A program made the translations under genes and the position numbers. Below, in pieces: positions 31,015 through 40,550 of a stretch of DNA of 64,000 nt. Location of the stretch: the NCBI RefSeq assembly GCF_019880585.1, contig NZ_JAINVV010000008.1, positions 310,001 to 374,000 of the forward strand, read 5' to 3'. The notes under the pieces were generated by a model that saw only the letters and a list, made by a program, of their open reading frames with translations, made no database searches and had not been told where the DNA came from. The DNA is from Sphingomonas colocasiae. GTDB lineage: Bacteria; Pseudomonadota; Alphaproteobacteria; Sphingomonadales; Sphingomonadaceae. Position 1 is the stretch's first letter. Each line of letters opens with the position of its first letter.

Positions 31015-31991
31015 GGCACCGCGCCGTCGTTGGGATCGCTCGAGCGGACACGCTCCGCCGCATTCGCCGTCGCGCTTTCCTTGGGCAGGAAGCTGTCGGG
31101 CTTCAGCTTGAGCCAGAGGAGGATCGCCGCCGAGACATAGACCGACGAGAAGGTCCCGATGCCGATACCGAGCAGCATCGATGCGGTGAAACCGAAGATC
31201 ACGTCGGGGCCGAGCACCAGCAGCACCGACAGCGCGATGATCAGCGACAGCGAGGTGACGAGGGTGCGCGACAGCGTTTCGTTGACCGACAGATCGAGCA
31301 GGCCGATCATGTCCATCTTGCGGTATTTTCGCATATTCTCGCGAATACGGTCATAGACCACGATCGTGTCGTTGAGCGAATAGCCGACGATCGTCAAAAT
31401 CGCGGCCACCACGTCGAGGTCGAATTCGAGCTGGGTCAGCGCGAAGAAGCCCAATGTCAGCGCGACGTCGTGGAACAGCGCGAAGAGCGCGCCGACGCCG
31501 AACTGCCATTCGAAACGGAACCAGATGTAGAGCGCGATCGCGAACATGGCGAGGCCGAGCGCCAGGGCGCCCGTGCGGAAGAGTTCCTGACTGACCTTGC
31601 CCGAGACACTTTCGGTGCCGCCAAGATGCGCGCCCGGATACGCCTTTTGCACGGTGGCGCGGATCTCTTCGGCCGCGCGGTTCGCGGCGGTCTCGTCGCC
31701 ATCGGGCAACGGCGTGCGGATCGCGACTTCCTTGGGCCCGAACTGCTGGATCGAAGCCTCGCCCTGGCCGAGCGATTCCACGGTTCCGCGCAATTTCTCG
31801 ATATTCACGGGCTGGTCGAAGGTGACTCGCACCATCTGCCCACCGACGAAATCGATGCCGAGGTTGAAGCCGCGCACGGCGACCAGCGCCAGCGAGCCGA
31901 TGATCAGCAACATCGAAAAGGCCATCGCGATGTTCCTGTATTTCAGGAACGGGATGTTGGTGTTGTCTGGGACGAGCTTTAGCGGACGCAT
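31011..31991 (-). CDS. secF: Protein translocase subunit SecF
   Basis: A 326-residue inner-membrane protein that works with SecD to drive late steps of Sec export with the proton motive force. Six hydrophobic helices are visible: one near residue 25, then five from about 145 to 300. The GIDFVGGQMV block after the first helix and YSLNDTIVVYDRIREN near residue 203 are family signatures. It is separated from secD by a palindromic repeat rather than being directly adjoining. Confidence 0.96.
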   Translation of the reverse strand: MRPLKLVPDNTNIPFLKYRNIAMAFSMLLIIGSLALVAVRGFNLGIDFVGGQMVRVTFDQPVNIEKLRGTVESLGQGEASIQQFGPKEVAIRTPLPDGDETAANRAAEEIRATVQKAYPGAHLGGTESVSGKVSQELFRTGALALGLAMFAIALYIWFRFEWQFGVGALFALFHDVALTLGFFALTQLEFDLDVVAAILTIVGYSLNDTIVVYDRIRENMRKYRKMDMIGLLDLSVNETLSRTLVTSLSLIIALSVLLVLGPDVIFGFTASMLLGIGIGTFSSVYVSAAILLWLKLKPDSFLPKESATANAAERVRSSDPNDGAVP

Positions 31992-32008
31992 GGGTCGATG
32001 CCTTTATC

Positions 32009-32040
32009 CTGCGTCATCCCCGCAAAGGCGGGAATGCAGG
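32009..32040. repeat. Palindromic REP-like element between secD and secF
   Basis: CCTGCGTCATCCCCGC, an AAAG loop region and GCGGGAATGCAGG form an imperfect hairpin of the same family as the other REP-like elements (GTCAT-CCCGC core). Because secD and secF are transcribed together on the minus strand, this structure would lie in the middle of the message. Confidence 0.7.
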
Positions 32041-32082
32041 AATACGGAGTTTTCCGGGAGAAGCGATGGGGCTGGCGCAACA

Positions 32083-33672
32083 TCAGATCACCAGTTCCTT
32101 CGGCCTGTTGCGCTTCAGATATTGCGCGACCAGCAACCGAGTGAAGGTGACGCCGGTGAACACCGACGTGATGATGCCGATGGTGAGCACCACCGCGAAG
32201 CCGCGAACCGGCCCCTGGCCGAAGGTGAACATGATCGCGGCGGAGATGACGTTGGTGATGTTCGCGTCGAAGATCGCGCGACTGGCCTCCTTATAGCCGA
32301 ACTCCACCGCCTGCAGCGTGTGCCTGCCTCGTCGCTGCTCCTCTCGGATACGCTCGTTGATCAGCACGTTAGCGTCCACCGCCGCGCCGATCGTTAGCAC
32401 GAAGCCGGCGATCCCGGGCAGCGTCAGCGTGGCATTGAAGATCGCCATGACGCCCAGGATCATGAAGGCGTTCACGACCAGCGCCGCCGTCGTATAGATA
32501 CCGAAACGGACATAGGTGACGATCATGAAGATGATCACGGCCAGCGTGGCGACAATGCCCGCGATCGCGCCCTTCTCGATCGAATCGGCACCGAGTTCGG
32601 GGCTGACCGTGCGTTCCTCGATCACCTTGAGCGCGACCGGCAGCTTGCCCGAGCGGAGCTGGATCGCGAGCGCGTTCGCGCTCTCGACCGTGAAGTTGCC
32701 CGAGATCTGCGCCTGACCGCCCAGGATCGGCTCGTTGATATTGGGCGCGGACAGCACCATCCCGTCGAGAATCATCGCGAACGGCTTGCCGACATTTTCC
32801 TGCGTCACGCGCGCGAAGCGCTTGGCGCCCTGGCTGTCGAAGCGGATCGAGACCACCGCCGCGTTGGACTGCTGGTCGAAGGTCTGGGTGGCGTCGATCA
32901 ACTGGTCGCCGCTCACCATCACCTGGCGCTTGACCGCGATGAAGCCACCGCCGACCTGCGGCAGCACCTGGCTGCCGACCGGCGCGCGCCCCTGCGCGAC
33001 CTCATTGGGATTGGCGTTGAGATCGACCAGCTTGAAATCGAGCTTCGCGGTCTTTCCGACAAGCTCCTTGAGCGATCCGGGATCCTCGACGCCGGGCACC
33101 TGGACAACCAGGCGATTGCTGCCCTGGCGCACCACGGTCACTTCCTTGGTGCCATCGGGATCGATGCGGCGCGCGACGACTTCGCGCGCTGTCGCCATCG
33201 CATCGTCGAGCGACTTGGCGATGCCCGCCTGGGTGGGTTTCAGCACGATTCGCGTGGCATCCACCACGCTTACATCCCAGTCGCGCTGGCCGGTCATGCC
33301 CGCGCCCTGCGTCTGCGCACGCATCAGTTCCACGGCGGCATCGACACGGCTGGCGTCGCGGACCATGAAGGACAGCTGCCCGCCCTGCGACGAGATATCG
33401 CCGATCTCGATGCGCGGGCTGGCCCGGCGCATCTCGGTGCGGACGATGTCCTCCATCGATTCGAGCCGCTGCTTGGCGACGTCGCCGGTGTCCGCCTCGA
33501 ACATCAGGTGGCTGCCGCCCGCCAGGTCGAGACCGAGGTTGAAGCGTACCTGAGCGAAGCTCGGCCAGGTCGCGGTCTGCGCCTTGGGGAAGAAGCTCGG
33601 GATCGAATAGGCGCAGCTGATGACGATGAGCAGCCAGACCAGCCAGACCTTCCAGCGCGGGAAATCGAGCAT
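32083..33672 (-). CDS. secD: Protein translocase subunit SecD
   Basis: A 529-residue inner-membrane Sec accessory protein. One N-terminal helix (about residues 8-24) is followed by LGLDLAGGSHL near residue 47, a large periplasmic P1 domain, and five C-terminal helices. TIGAAVDANVLINERIREE near residue 431 is the conserved helix-4 signature. It lies between yajC and secF on the minus strand, and its start is 8 bases beyond the yajC stop. Confidence 0.96.
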   Translation of the reverse strand: MLDFPRWKVWLVWLLIVISCAYSIPSFFPKAQTATWPSFAQVRFNLGLDLAGGSHLMFEADTGDVAKQRLESMEDIVRTEMRRASPRIEIGDISSQGGQLSFMVRDASRVDAAVELMRAQTQGAGMTGQRDWDVSVVDATRIVLKPTQAGIAKSLDDAMATAREVVARRIDPDGTKEVTVVRQGSNRLVVQVPGVEDPGSLKELVGKTAKLDFKLVDLNANPNEVAQGRAPVGSQVLPQVGGGFIAVKRQVMVSGDQLIDATQTFDQQSNAAVVSIRFDSQGAKRFARVTQENVGKPFAMILDGMVLSAPNINEPILGGQAQISGNFTVESANALAIQLRSGKLPVALKVIEERTVSPELGADSIEKGAIAGIVATLAVIIFMIVTYVRFGIYTTAALVVNAFMILGVMAIFNATLTLPGIAGFVLTIGAAVDANVLINERIREEQRRGRHTLQAVEFGYKEASRAIFDANITNVISAAIMFTFGQGPVRGFAVVLTIGIITSVFTGVTFTRLLVAQYLKRNRPKELVI

Positions 33673-33680
33673 CGCCGGGC

Positions 33681-34025
33681 TCAGTCGTTGGCCGGCCGCG
33701 CGCCGCCGACCGGCATCACGTCGCTCAGCGTGGATTTGACGACCTTCACCTTCACGCCGCTGGCGATCTCGACCTCGACATGCGCGTCGTCGACCTTGGT
33801 GACCTTGCCGACCAGGCCGCCACCGGTGACCACCTGATCATTCTTCTGCACCGCGTTGATGCGGGCCGCATGCTCGCGCATCCGCTTCTGCTGCGGGCGG
33901 ATCATGAGGAACCAGAAGATCACGAAGATCAGGATCAGCGGTGCGACCTGAACGAAGAAGGCGGCCATGCCGCCGCTCGACGAAGCTGCGCCGGCGGCCT
34001 GGGCATAAGCGGGAGTGAAGATCAT
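33681..34025 (-). CDS. yajC: Preprotein translocase subunit YajC
   Basis: A 114-residue single-pass membrane protein that associates with SecDF. The transmembrane helix is APLILIFVIFWFLMIRPQQK at about residues 28-47, followed by the family block KRMREHAARINAVQKNDQVV and a beta-rich cytoplasmic tail. The start at 34025 (MIFTPAYAQ) is chosen over 34091 because upstream residues lack family character. First gene of the yajC-secD-secF operon. Confidence 0.94.
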   Translation of the reverse strand: MIFTPAYAQAAGAASSSGGMAAFFVQVAPLILIFVIFWFLMIRPQQKRMREHAARINAVQKNDQVVTGGGLVGKVTKVDDAHVEVEIASGVKVKVVKSTLSDVMPVGGARPAND

Positions 34026-34186
34026 CAATGTCACCCGTGACAAGGGCGAGGACGCGTGCTGCATCCTCCGTGAAAGGCGGGCGCCTAACATGCCCAGACA
34101 TCGCGGGCAACTTCTGCTTGTTTGGCATGGCGCGCGGCGAAGGCTTGCCAGACGCCGGACTTCGCCCTAAAGCGCCCGCCTTCGGT

Positions 34187-34263
34187 CGGGACGTAGCGCA
34201 GCCTGGTAGCGCATCACACTGGGGGTGTGGGGGTCGGAGGTTCGAATCCTCTCGTCCCGACCA
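34187..34263 (+). tRNA. tRNA-Pro (anticodon GGG)
   Basis: A full cloverleaf can be drawn. Acceptor stem CGGGACG (34187-34193) pairs with CGTCCCG (34253-34259), then discriminator A and encoded CCA. The D stem is GCGC/GCGC, the anticodon loop CTGGGGG has anticodon GGG at 34221-34223, and the T arm contains GGTTCGAATCC. Adjacent genes point away from or run past it, so it is probably transcribed alone. Confidence 0.97.
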
Positions 34264-34297
34264 GTTTCTTCCTCAACAGAAACATCAACGCGATCCG

Positions 34298-34323
34298 GCA
34301 TCCCCGCGATGCGGGATGACGCC
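34298..34323. repeat. Short palindromic REP-like element after tRNA-Pro
   Basis: GGCATCCCCGC-GAT-GCGGGATGACGCC forms an 11-base imperfect stem related to the other GTCAT-CCCGC repeats. It lies between the tRNA and the ABC-F gene. Confidence 0.65.
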
Positions 34324-34350
34324 TCGCATCCCGCCTGCTATCGGCCCGCG

Positions 34351-36237
34351 ATGCTTTCGATTTCCGGTATCACCGTGCGCCTGGGCGGGCGCCTTATCCT
34401 CGACGGCGCGACCGCGTCACTGCCGCCGCGCAGCCGCGTCGGCCTGATCGGCCGCAACGGCGCCGGCAAATCGACCCTGATGAAGGTGATCGCCGGTACG
34501 GGCGAAGCCGATTCGGGATCGGTCGACATGCCGCGCGGCAGCCGCATCGGCTATATCGCGCAGGACGCGCCGGGCGGCAGCGCGACGCCGTTCGAAACCG
34601 TGCTGGCCGCCGATCTCGAGCGCGCCGCGTTGATGGCCGAGGCCGAAACCGCGCATGATCCGCACCGCATCGGTGAGATTCACGAACGGCTGATCGCGAT
34701 CGACGCGCATGCGGCGCCGGCGCGCGCGGCGCGGATCCTGGTGGGCCTGGGCTTCGACGAAGAAGCGCAGCACCGCCCGCTCGACAGTTTTTCGGGCGGC
34801 TGGCGGATGCGCGTCGCGCTCGCCGCGCTGCTGTTTTCGGAACCGGACCTGCTGCTGCTCGACGAGCCCAGCAACCACCTGGACCTCGAAGCCACGCTCT
34901 GGCTCGAGAATTTCCTGAAATCCTATCGCGCGACGATGGTGGTGATCAGCCACGAACGCGACCTGCTCAACAATGTCGTCGATCATATCCTGCATCTGGA
35001 GGGTGGGCGGACGACGCTGTATCCCGGCGGCTACGACGCGTTCGAGAAGCAGCGCGCCGAACGGATGGCCCAGCTCGAATCGGCGCGCGCCGCCCAGGCG
35101 GCACAGCGCGCCAAGCTGCAGGATTACATCGCGCGCAACAGCGCCCGTGCGAGCACCGCCAAGCAGGCGCAATCGCGCGCCAAGGCATTGGCGAAGATGG
35201 CGCCGATCGCGGCGATGGCCGAGGATCCCTCGCTGAGCTTCGATTTTCCGAGCCCGGACGAATTGCGCCCGCCGCTGGTGACGCTCGATCTGGCGAGCGT
35301 GGGCTATACCGAGGGCAAGCCGATCCTGGAGCGGCTCAACCTGCGCCTCGACCCCACCGATCGGGTGGCGCTGCTGGGACGCAACGGCAACGGCAAGACC
35401 ACGCTGGCGCGGCTGCTCGCCGCGCAGCTCGCACCGATGGCGGGCGAGATCACCGCATCGGGCAAGATGCGCGTCGGCTATTTCACCCAATATCAGGTGG
35501 AGGAGCTCGACGCGGGCGACACCCCGGTCGAACATATGACGCGACTGATGAAGGGCGCGACGCCGGGCGCGGTGCGCGCGCAGCTCGGCCGATTCGGCTT
35601 TTCGGGCGACAAGGCGACGACTTTGGTCGGCAAGCTTTCGGGCGGCGAACGCGCGCGGCTGGCGCTGGCGCTGATCACGCGCGACGCGCCGCATATGCTG
35701 ATCCTCGACGAACCGACCAACCATCTCGACGTCGATTCGCGCGAGGCGCTCGTCCAGGCGCTCAACGGCTATTCGGGCGCCGTCGTGCTCGTCAGCCATG
35801 ATCGCCACATGCTGGAACTGGCCGCCGACCGGCTGGTGCTGGTCGATGGCGGCACCGCCAGGGAATTTTCGGGCTCGCTCGACGATTATACCGATCTGAT
35901 CCTGGGCAAGGGCGGCACCGCGCCCGCACAGGAAAAGCCGGCAGCGCCCAAGGTTTCGGCCAAGGACGCGCGCAAGGCGGCCGCCGATGCCCGCGAGCGC
36001 AATCGCGCGATTCGCGAGGCGGTGAAGGCGGCGGAAGCCGACATCAAGCGCCTGACCACGCGGCGTTCGGAGATCGACCGCGCGATGTTCGATCCCGCGT
36101 CCGCCACCCCGCAGGATGCCAAGCGAACCATGGGCGAACTGATGCAGGCGCGCGGCAAGGTCGAGCAGGAGCTGGAAGAGGCGGAAGCGCGCTGGCTGGA
36201 AGCGAGCGAAGCGCTGGAGGCGCAGGAAGCGGCATAA
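34351..36237 (+). CDS. ABC-F family ATP-binding protein
   Basis: A 628-residue soluble protein with two ABC ATPase domains and no membrane segments, as in ribosome-associated ABC-F proteins. Domain 1 has Walker A GRNGAGKST (residues 34-42), signature FSGGWRMR and Walker B LLLLDEPSNHLD. Domain 2 has GRNGNGKTT near residue 345, LSGGERARLAL and LILDEPTNHLD. A charged C-terminal coiled coil (about 535-625) resembles YheS/Uup members. These proteins tune translation or aid ribosome assembly; exact subfamily uncertain. Confidence 0.92.
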   Translation: MLSISGITVRLGGRLILDGATASLPPRSRVGLIGRNGAGKSTLMKVIAGTGEADSGSVDMPRGSRIGYIAQDAPGGSATPFETVLAADLERAALMAEAETAHDPHRIGEIHERLIAIDAHAAPARAARILVGLGFDEEAQHRPLDSFSGGWRMRVALAALLFSEPDLLLLDEPSNHLDLEATLWLENFLKSYRATMVVISHERDLLNNVVDHILHLEGGRTTLYPGGYDAFEKQRAERMAQLESARAAQAAQRAKLQDYIARNSARASTAKQAQSRAKALAKMAPIAAMAEDPSLSFDFPSPDELRPPLVTLDLASVGYTEGKPILERLNLRLDPTDRVALLGRNGNGKTTLARLLAAQLAPMAGEITASGKMRVGYFTQYQVEELDAGDTPVEHMTRLMKGATPGAVRAQLGRFGFSGDKATTLVGKLSGGERARLALALITRDAPHMLILDEPTNHLDVDSREALVQALNGYSGAVVLVSHDRHMLELAADRLVLVDGGTAREFSGSLDDYTDLILGKGGTAPAQEKPAAPKVSAKDARKAAADARERNRAIREAVKAAEADIKRLTTRRSEIDRAMFDPASATPQDAKRTMGELMQARGKVEQELEEAEARWLEASEALEAQEAA

Positions 36238-36257
36238 GGCGCCGAACTCGCGATGCC

Positions 36258-36345
36258 GCCCCGGCGAACGCCGGGGCGCATGCGATGCTCGAGACACTCG
36301 TCGAGCGAACCCAGCATCACGGCTCCAGCGCTCGCTGGAATCGGT
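36258..36345. repeat. Palindromic pair between convergent genes
   Basis: Two hairpins, GCCCCGGC-GAAC-GCCGGGGC (36258-36277) and TCCAGCG-CT-CGCTGGA (36324-36339), lie in the 116-base gap between the convergent ABC-F and response regulator genes. They resemble the CCGGCG and CCAGCG variants of the REP-like elements elsewhere in the window. A terminator role for both genes is plausible. Confidence 0.55.
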
Positions 36346-36353
36346 CTTGGACG

Positions 36354-36770
36354 CTAGATGTTCAACACGGGCCGGATCGGCCGCGACGCAACGCCGCAGA
36401 TCTCGGCCGCGATCTCCTCGCTGCGCCAGGGCTTGCCGATCACCCGGTAATGCCGGCTCTGTTCGTCGACCAGCGCGGCGCCATAGCCGGTGGTGAGCAG
36501 CACGCGGATATCGGGGCGGCGGTCGCTCAGATAGACCGCGAGCGCGACGCCGTTCATGCCCGGCATCACGATATCGGCGAAGAGCAGATCGACCTCTCCG
36601 CCGCCATCGACCCAGGCGATCGCCGCCTCCGCATCGGGTGCGACATGCGCCACCGTGCAGCCGATGGATTCGAGTTGTTCGGATGCGATTTCGGCCAGCA
36701 GGGAATCATCCTCCACCAGCAGGACCCGGTAACCGGGTGGAACACCGGTTTCACCAAATGCACTCGCCAT
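36354..36770 (-). CDS. Single-domain response regulator
   Basis: A 138-residue receiver domain with no output domain. The acidic pocket is VEDDSLLA (about residues 19-22), the phosphoacceptor is Asp66 in LFADIVMPGMNG, the switch Thr is in LLTTGYG, and the conserved Lys is Lys113 (IGKPW). No histidine kinase lies adjacent. The IGKPWRSEEIA ending resembles receivers of the hybrid-kinase-associated group in sphingomonads. The output partner is unknown. Confidence 0.9.
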   Translation of the reverse strand: MASAFGETGVPPGYRVLLVEDDSLLAEIASEQLESIGCTVAHVAPDAEAAIAWVDGGGEVDLLFADIVMPGMNGVALAVYLSDRRPDIRVLLTTGYGAALVDEQSRHYRVIGKPWRSEEIAAEICGVASRPIRPVLNI

Positions 36771-36957
36771 ACGTCACCTCCCTCGTCTCGGGGTCGATGC
36801 CAGCCGGGCGCCCTCCTTTCGCCCGAAAGAGAGAGGATAACCGAATCACCGGGCATTGCGCCAGCTTTTCGACGAAAGGAGCATGTGCTTGCGGTGATGC
36901 GGGTGCCAACCCATATCGCGCCCATCGATGAAGCGGGGAACGCAGGAATCTATCTGA

Positions 36958-37509
36958 ATGAGCGAAATGCCCAAATGGCACGGCACCACGATCCTTTCGG
37001 TGCGCAAGAACGGCAAGGTCGTGATCGCCGGCGACGGCCAGGTCTCGATGGGCCAGACCGTGATGAAACCCAATGCCCGCAAGGTGCGCAGGCTGGGTGA
37101 CGGCAGCGTGATCGGCGGCTTCGCCGGCGCCACCGCCGACGCCTTCACCCTGTTCGAGCGGCTGGAAGCAAAGCTGGAGCGCGCGAACGGCCAGTTGATG
37201 CGCGCCGCGGTCGAACTCGCCAAGGACTGGCGGACCGACAAATATCTGCGCAACCTTGAAGCGATGATGATCGTCGCCGACAAGGAAACGACGCTGATCC
37301 TGACCGGCAATGGCGACGTGCTGGAACCGCTGGCCGGGGTCGCCGCGATCGGATCGGGCGGCAATTTCGCGCTCGCCGCCGCCCGCGCGCTGGTGGACTA
37401 TGAAGGCGACGCCGAAACCATCTGCCGCAAGGCGATGGGCATCGCGGCGGACCTGTGCGTCTACACCAACGACCAGCTCACCATCGAGACGATGGATTCG
37501 GCCACCTGA
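36958..37509 (+). CDS. hslV: ATP-dependent protease subunit HslV
   Basis: The 183-residue peptidase of the HslUV (ClpQY) protease, related to proteasome beta subunits. The catalytic N-terminal threonine is expected in [20 protein letters not shown], after removal of about 8 residues. [20 protein letters not shown] near residue 59 and [14 protein letters not shown] near residue 137 are family blocks. hslU follows on the same strand with 75 bases between. Confidence 0.95.
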   Translation: MSEMPKWHGTTILSVRKNGKVVIAGDGQVSMGQTVMKPNARKVRRLGDGSVIGGFAGATADAFTLFERLEAKLERANGQLMRAAVELAKDWRTDKYLRNLEAMMIVADKETTLILTGNGDVLEPLAGVAAIGSGGNFALAAARALVDYEGDAETICRKAMGIAADLCVYTNDQLTIETMDSAT

Positions 37510-37584
37510 TCCGGCCGCCCATCCGATCGACAATCGACCCAGTCTATGCGCCCCGCGGTTTCGCGCGGGCCAATGGAAGATGAC

Positions 37585-38886
37585 ATGAACGACGACCTTA
37601 CCCCCAAAGCCATTGTCGCCGCGCTCGATGCGCACATCATCGGCCAGAAGGAAGCCAAGCGCGCCGTCGCGGTCGCGATGCGCAATCGCTGGCGCCGCCA
37701 GCAACTCGGCCCCGATCTGCGCGACGAGGTGACGCCCAAGAACATCCTGATGATCGGGCCCACGGGCTGCGGCAAGACCGAGATCAGCCGCCGCCTGGCC
37801 AAGCTCGCCGACGCGCCCTTCGTGAAGGTGGAGGCGACCAAGTTCACCGAAGTCGGCTATGTCGGCCGCGACGTGGAACAGATCGCGCGCGACCTGGTCG
37901 AGGAAGCGATCCGGCTGGAAAAGGAACGCCGCCGCAACGCGGTGAAGGACAAGGCCGAGGAAGCCGCGATGAACCGGCTGCTCGACGCGCTGACCGGCAA
38001 GGATGCCAGCGAAGCGACGCGCTCCGCCTTCCGCCAGCGCTTCCATGACGGCCATCTCGACAATACGGAGATCGAGATCGAGCTGGAGGCGGCGCCCTCC
38101 ATGCCCTTCGAAATGCCGGGCCAAGGCGGTCAGATCGGCATGATCAACCTGTCCGACATGATGGGCAAGGCGTTCGGCGGCCAGCAGCTCAAGCGCCGCA
38201 AGATCAACGTCCGCTCCGCCTGGACCAAATTGGTCGAGGAGGAAGCCGACAAGCGCCTCGATCAGGATGAGGTCAGCCGCACCGCGCTCGCCGATGCGGA
38301 AGCCAACGGCATCGTCTTCCTCGACGAGATCGACAAGATCGCGGTCTCCGACGTGCGTGGCGGATCGGTCAGCCGCGAAGGCGTACAGCGCGATCTGCTG
38401 CCGCTGATCGAGGGCACGACGGTCGCAACCAAATACGGCCCGATGAAGACCGACCATATCCTGTTCATCGCCAGCGGCGCCTTCCACGTCGCCAAGCCCA
38501 GCGACCTGCTGCCCGAACTGCAGGGCCGCCTGCCGATCCGCGTCGAGCTGAAGGCGCTGACCGAGGAGGATTTCGTCCGCATCCTTTCCGACACCAAGGC
38601 TTCGCTGCCCCAGCAATACAAGGCGCTGATCGGAACCGAGGGCGTCGAGATCGAATTCACCGAGGATGGCATCAAGGCGGTCGCCAGGATCGCCGCCGAA
38701 GTGAACGGCCAGATCGAGAATATCGGCGCGCGCCGGCTGCAGACGGTGATGGAGAAGCTGCTCGAAGAGGTGAGTTTCGATGCCGAGGACCGCAAGGACA
38801 GCAAGCTGACCGTCGACGCCGCCTATGTCGATGCCCAGCTCGCGGCGGTCGCGCGCAACACCGATCTCAGCAAATATGTTCTCTGA
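37585..38886 (+). CDS. hslU: ATP-dependent protease ATPase subunit HslU
   Basis: The 433-residue AAA+ unfoldase that feeds substrates to HslV. Walker [10 protein letters not shown] lies near residue 58, Walker [10 protein letters not shown] near residue 246, and an inserted I domain lies between. The pore loop GYVGRDVE near residue 91 and the C-terminal end LSKYVL, which docks into HslV, are present. GGAAG before the ATG at 37585 sets the start; an upstream in-frame ATG at 37546 is less likely. Confidence 0.96.
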   Translation: MNDDLTPKAIVAALDAHIIGQKEAKRAVAVAMRNRWRRQQLGPDLRDEVTPKNILMIGPTGCGKTEISRRLAKLADAPFVKVEATKFTEVGYVGRDVEQIARDLVEEAIRLEKERRRNAVKDKAEEAAMNRLLDALTGKDASEATRSAFRQRFHDGHLDNTEIEIELEAAPSMPFEMPGQGGQIGMINLSDMMGKAFGGQQLKRRKINVRSAWTKLVEEEADKRLDQDEVSRTALADAEANGIVFLDEIDKIAVSDVRGGSVSREGVQRDLLPLIEGTTVATKYGPMKTDHILFIASGAFHVAKPSDLLPELQGRLPIRVELKALTEEDFVRILSDTKASLPQQYKALIGTEGVEIEFTEDGIKAVARIAAEVNGQIENIGARRLQTVMEKLLEEVSFDAEDRKDSKLTVDAAYVDAQLAAVARNTDLSKYVL

Positions 38887-38894
38887 CGGTACAA

Positions 38895-38922
38895 TGCCAT
38901 TCCCGCACCCGCGGGAATGGCA
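38895..38922. repeat. Palindromic REP-like hairpin after hslU
   Basis: A perfect 12-base stem, TGCCATTCCCGC with GCGGGAATGGCA, around an ACCC loop. It starts 8 bases after the hslU stop codon and shares the ATTCCCGC core of the family. It may protect or end the hslVU transcript. Confidence 0.75.
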
Positions 38923-38957
38923 TAGGGCGGGCCAGAACCGCTGAAGTGGAGCGATCG

Positions 38958-39353
38958 ATGACCGGAATTGTCGAATCCTATTACGCCGCCTTCAATCACG
39001 GCGATGTGGAGGCGATGCTGTCGCTGCTCGACGAGTCGATCGTCCACGAACCCTGCCAGGGCGCCCCGCGCGAAGGGATCGGCAAGTTCCGCGAATTCCT
39101 CGAGCATATGAACCGCTGCTACAAGGAACGCGTGATCGATCCGGTCATCCTCTATTCGCCCGCCGGCAACCGCGCGTCGGCGGAATTCTTCCTGGAAGGC
39201 AAATATCTCAAGACCGACAGCGATCTGCCCGCCGCGCGCGGCCAGCATTATCACCTGCGCGTCGGCGCCTTTTTCGAGATCGGCGGCAACCGTATCACGC
39301 GTGTGACCAATCATTACAACCTCCAGGACTGGATCGATCAGGTCTCGGCTTGA
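38958..39353 (+). CDS. NTF2-like / ketosteroid isomerase-related protein
   Basis: A 131-residue single-domain protein of the SnoaL-like NTF2 superfamily, with the N-terminal helix IVESYYAAFNHGDVEAMLSL, the EPCQGAPREGIGKFREFLEHM block and a C-terminal beta sheet. The fold hosts isomerases, hydrolases and binding proteins, so no reaction can be named. The ATG at 38958 follows a TGGAG sequence; a GTG at 38946 is an alternative start. Confidence 0.78.
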   Translation: MTGIVESYYAAFNHGDVEAMLSLLDESIVHEPCQGAPREGIGKFREFLEHMNRCYKERVIDPVILYSPAGNRASAEFFLEGKYLKTDSDLPAARGQHYHLRVGAFFEIGGNRITRVTNHYNLQDWIDQVSA

Positions 39354-39402
39354 CGCCTCGCCTTCCCGGGGCTGACAACACGCCCCAGGGGAGGAACCAG
39401 CC

Positions 39403-40011
39403 ATGTCGGTTCGTTCGCATCGCGCCACGCCGATCCTGATCGCCTTTGTCGCCTCGGCGACGGCGGTCGCGGCCGCCGCCTTGTCTGGCGGCGACTTTGT
39501 TGAACAATCCCGCCTCGCCGCGCGCTGGACGGCGCGGGCGAGTTTCCTGATCTTCCTGGTCGCCTATTCGGCCGCGGCACTCGACACGCTGTTCCCATCG
39601 GCGCTGACTCGCCGCATCCGCCAGCGGCGCCGGCAATGGGGCCTGGGTTTCGCGCTGGCGCATACCGTGCATCTCGCCGCGCTCGTCCACGCCCTCAACC
39701 TCACCGGCGAACAGCGGCCATTGCTCACCCTGATCGGCGGCGGCTTCGCCTATGTGCTGATCCTGGCGATGGCGCTGACCTCGAACGATGCGAGCCAGCG
39801 CGCGCTGGGCGCGGCATGGAAGCGGCTGCACGGCTTCGGTATCCACTATATCTGGTTCATCTTCTTCTTCAGCTATGCCGGGCGGCTCGCCGATCCCGAA
39901 CGGATGGCGACGGGGCTGATCTTCGCGCCGCTCGCCGTCGCGGCGCTTGGCTTGCGCATGTTGGCATGGATAAAGAAGCGACGGGCCAGGACACTGGCGT
40001 CGGCCATATGA
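39403..40011 (+). CDS. Ferric reductase-like transmembrane protein
   Basis: A 202-residue inner-membrane protein with about six hydrophobic helices, resembling the heme-binding ferric-reductase-like transmembrane domain family that includes MsrQ. Histidines that could ligate heme lie in ALAHTVHLAALVHAL (about residue 82) and LHGFGIHYIW (about residue 147). No flavin or NAD domain is attached and no msrP lies adjacent. An AGGGGAGGAA sequence precedes the ATG. Heme binding is inference. Confidence 0.72.
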   Translation: MSVRSHRATPILIAFVASATAVAAAALSGGDFVEQSRLAARWTARASFLIFLVAYSAAALDTLFPSALTRRIRQRRRQWGLGFALAHTVHLAALVHALNLTGEQRPLLTLIGGGFAYVLILAMALTSNDASQRALGAAWKRLHGFGIHYIWFIFFFSYAGRLADPERMATGLIFAPLAVAALGLRMLAWIKKRRARTLASAI

Positions 40012-40021
40012 GGAGAGCGAC

Positions 40022-40423
40022 ATGACCAATAGCGGTGGATGCCATTGCGGGGCCGTCCGTTACGAGCTGAACGGCGACCCCATGCACCATGCCCTGTGCC
40101 ACTGCACCGATTGCCGCCGCGCGGCGGGGGCGCCGATGGTCGGCTGGACCATGTATCCCGAGGACGCGCTCACCCTGACCCAGGGCAGCCCGCGCGAATA
40201 TGCCTCATCGGAAAATGGCCGCCGCTTCTTCTGCGGCGATTGCGGGACCGGGCTGTTCTATCGCAACGCCGAGATCCTGCCCGGCATCGTCGATGTGCAG
40301 AGCGCCACCTATGACGATCCCGACGCCGTTCCGGCGCAGGTGCACATCCAGACCGCCGACCGCATCGGCTGGATGGCGGAGGTTCATACCCTGCCGGCGT
40401 TCGAGCGTTACCCGTCGCAATAG
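40022..40423 (+). CDS. GFA (CENP-V-like) zinc-binding family protein
   Basis: A 133-residue protein with the GFA fold. Zinc-binding cysteines are visible in GGCHCGAVRYEL (residues 7-9), ALCHCTDCRRAAG (about 26-31) and FCGDCGTGLFY (about 71-74). Despite the family's historical name, glutathione-dependent formaldehyde-activating enzyme, the activity is disputed, and this gene is 33 kb from the adhC cluster. It follows the reductase-like gene by 10 bases with a GGAGAG site. Confidence 0.85.
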   Translation: MTNSGGCHCGAVRYELNGDPMHHALCHCTDCRRAAGAPMVGWTMYPEDALTLTQGSPREYASSENGRRFFCGDCGTGLFYRNAEILPGIVDVQSATYDDPDAVPAQVHIQTADRIGWMAEVHTLPAFERYPSQ

Positions 40424-40472
40424 GCGGGGTAGCGACGGGAAGCGGGAAAAGCCTGCCCGATTTCCCTCACCC

Positions 40473-40540
40473 GTCATTCCGGCGAAAGCCGGAATCTCCT
40501 GTGACTTAGTGCACGAGATTCCGGCTTTCGCCGGAATGAC
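40473..40540. repeat. Paired palindromic REP-like element, CCGGCG variant
   Basis: Left arm 40473-40498 and right arm 40515-40540 are perfect 26-base inverted copies around a 16-base spacer. Each arm holds CATTCCGGCGAAAGCCGGAAT or its complement. It lies between the convergent GFA gene and M16 peptidase gene. Confidence 0.88.
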
Positions 40541-40550
40541 GAGGGAAGGT

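Noticed and set aside
34026-34186. A small gene between yajC and tRNA-Pro
   Set aside because: Short frames there have no ribosome-binding site or family character; I see only likely leader and promoter sequence.
40022-40423. GFA protein as part of the formaldehyde pathway
   Set aside because: The gene is about 33 kb from adhC/fghA, has no shared motif upstream that I could see, and the family's formaldehyde activity is disputed.
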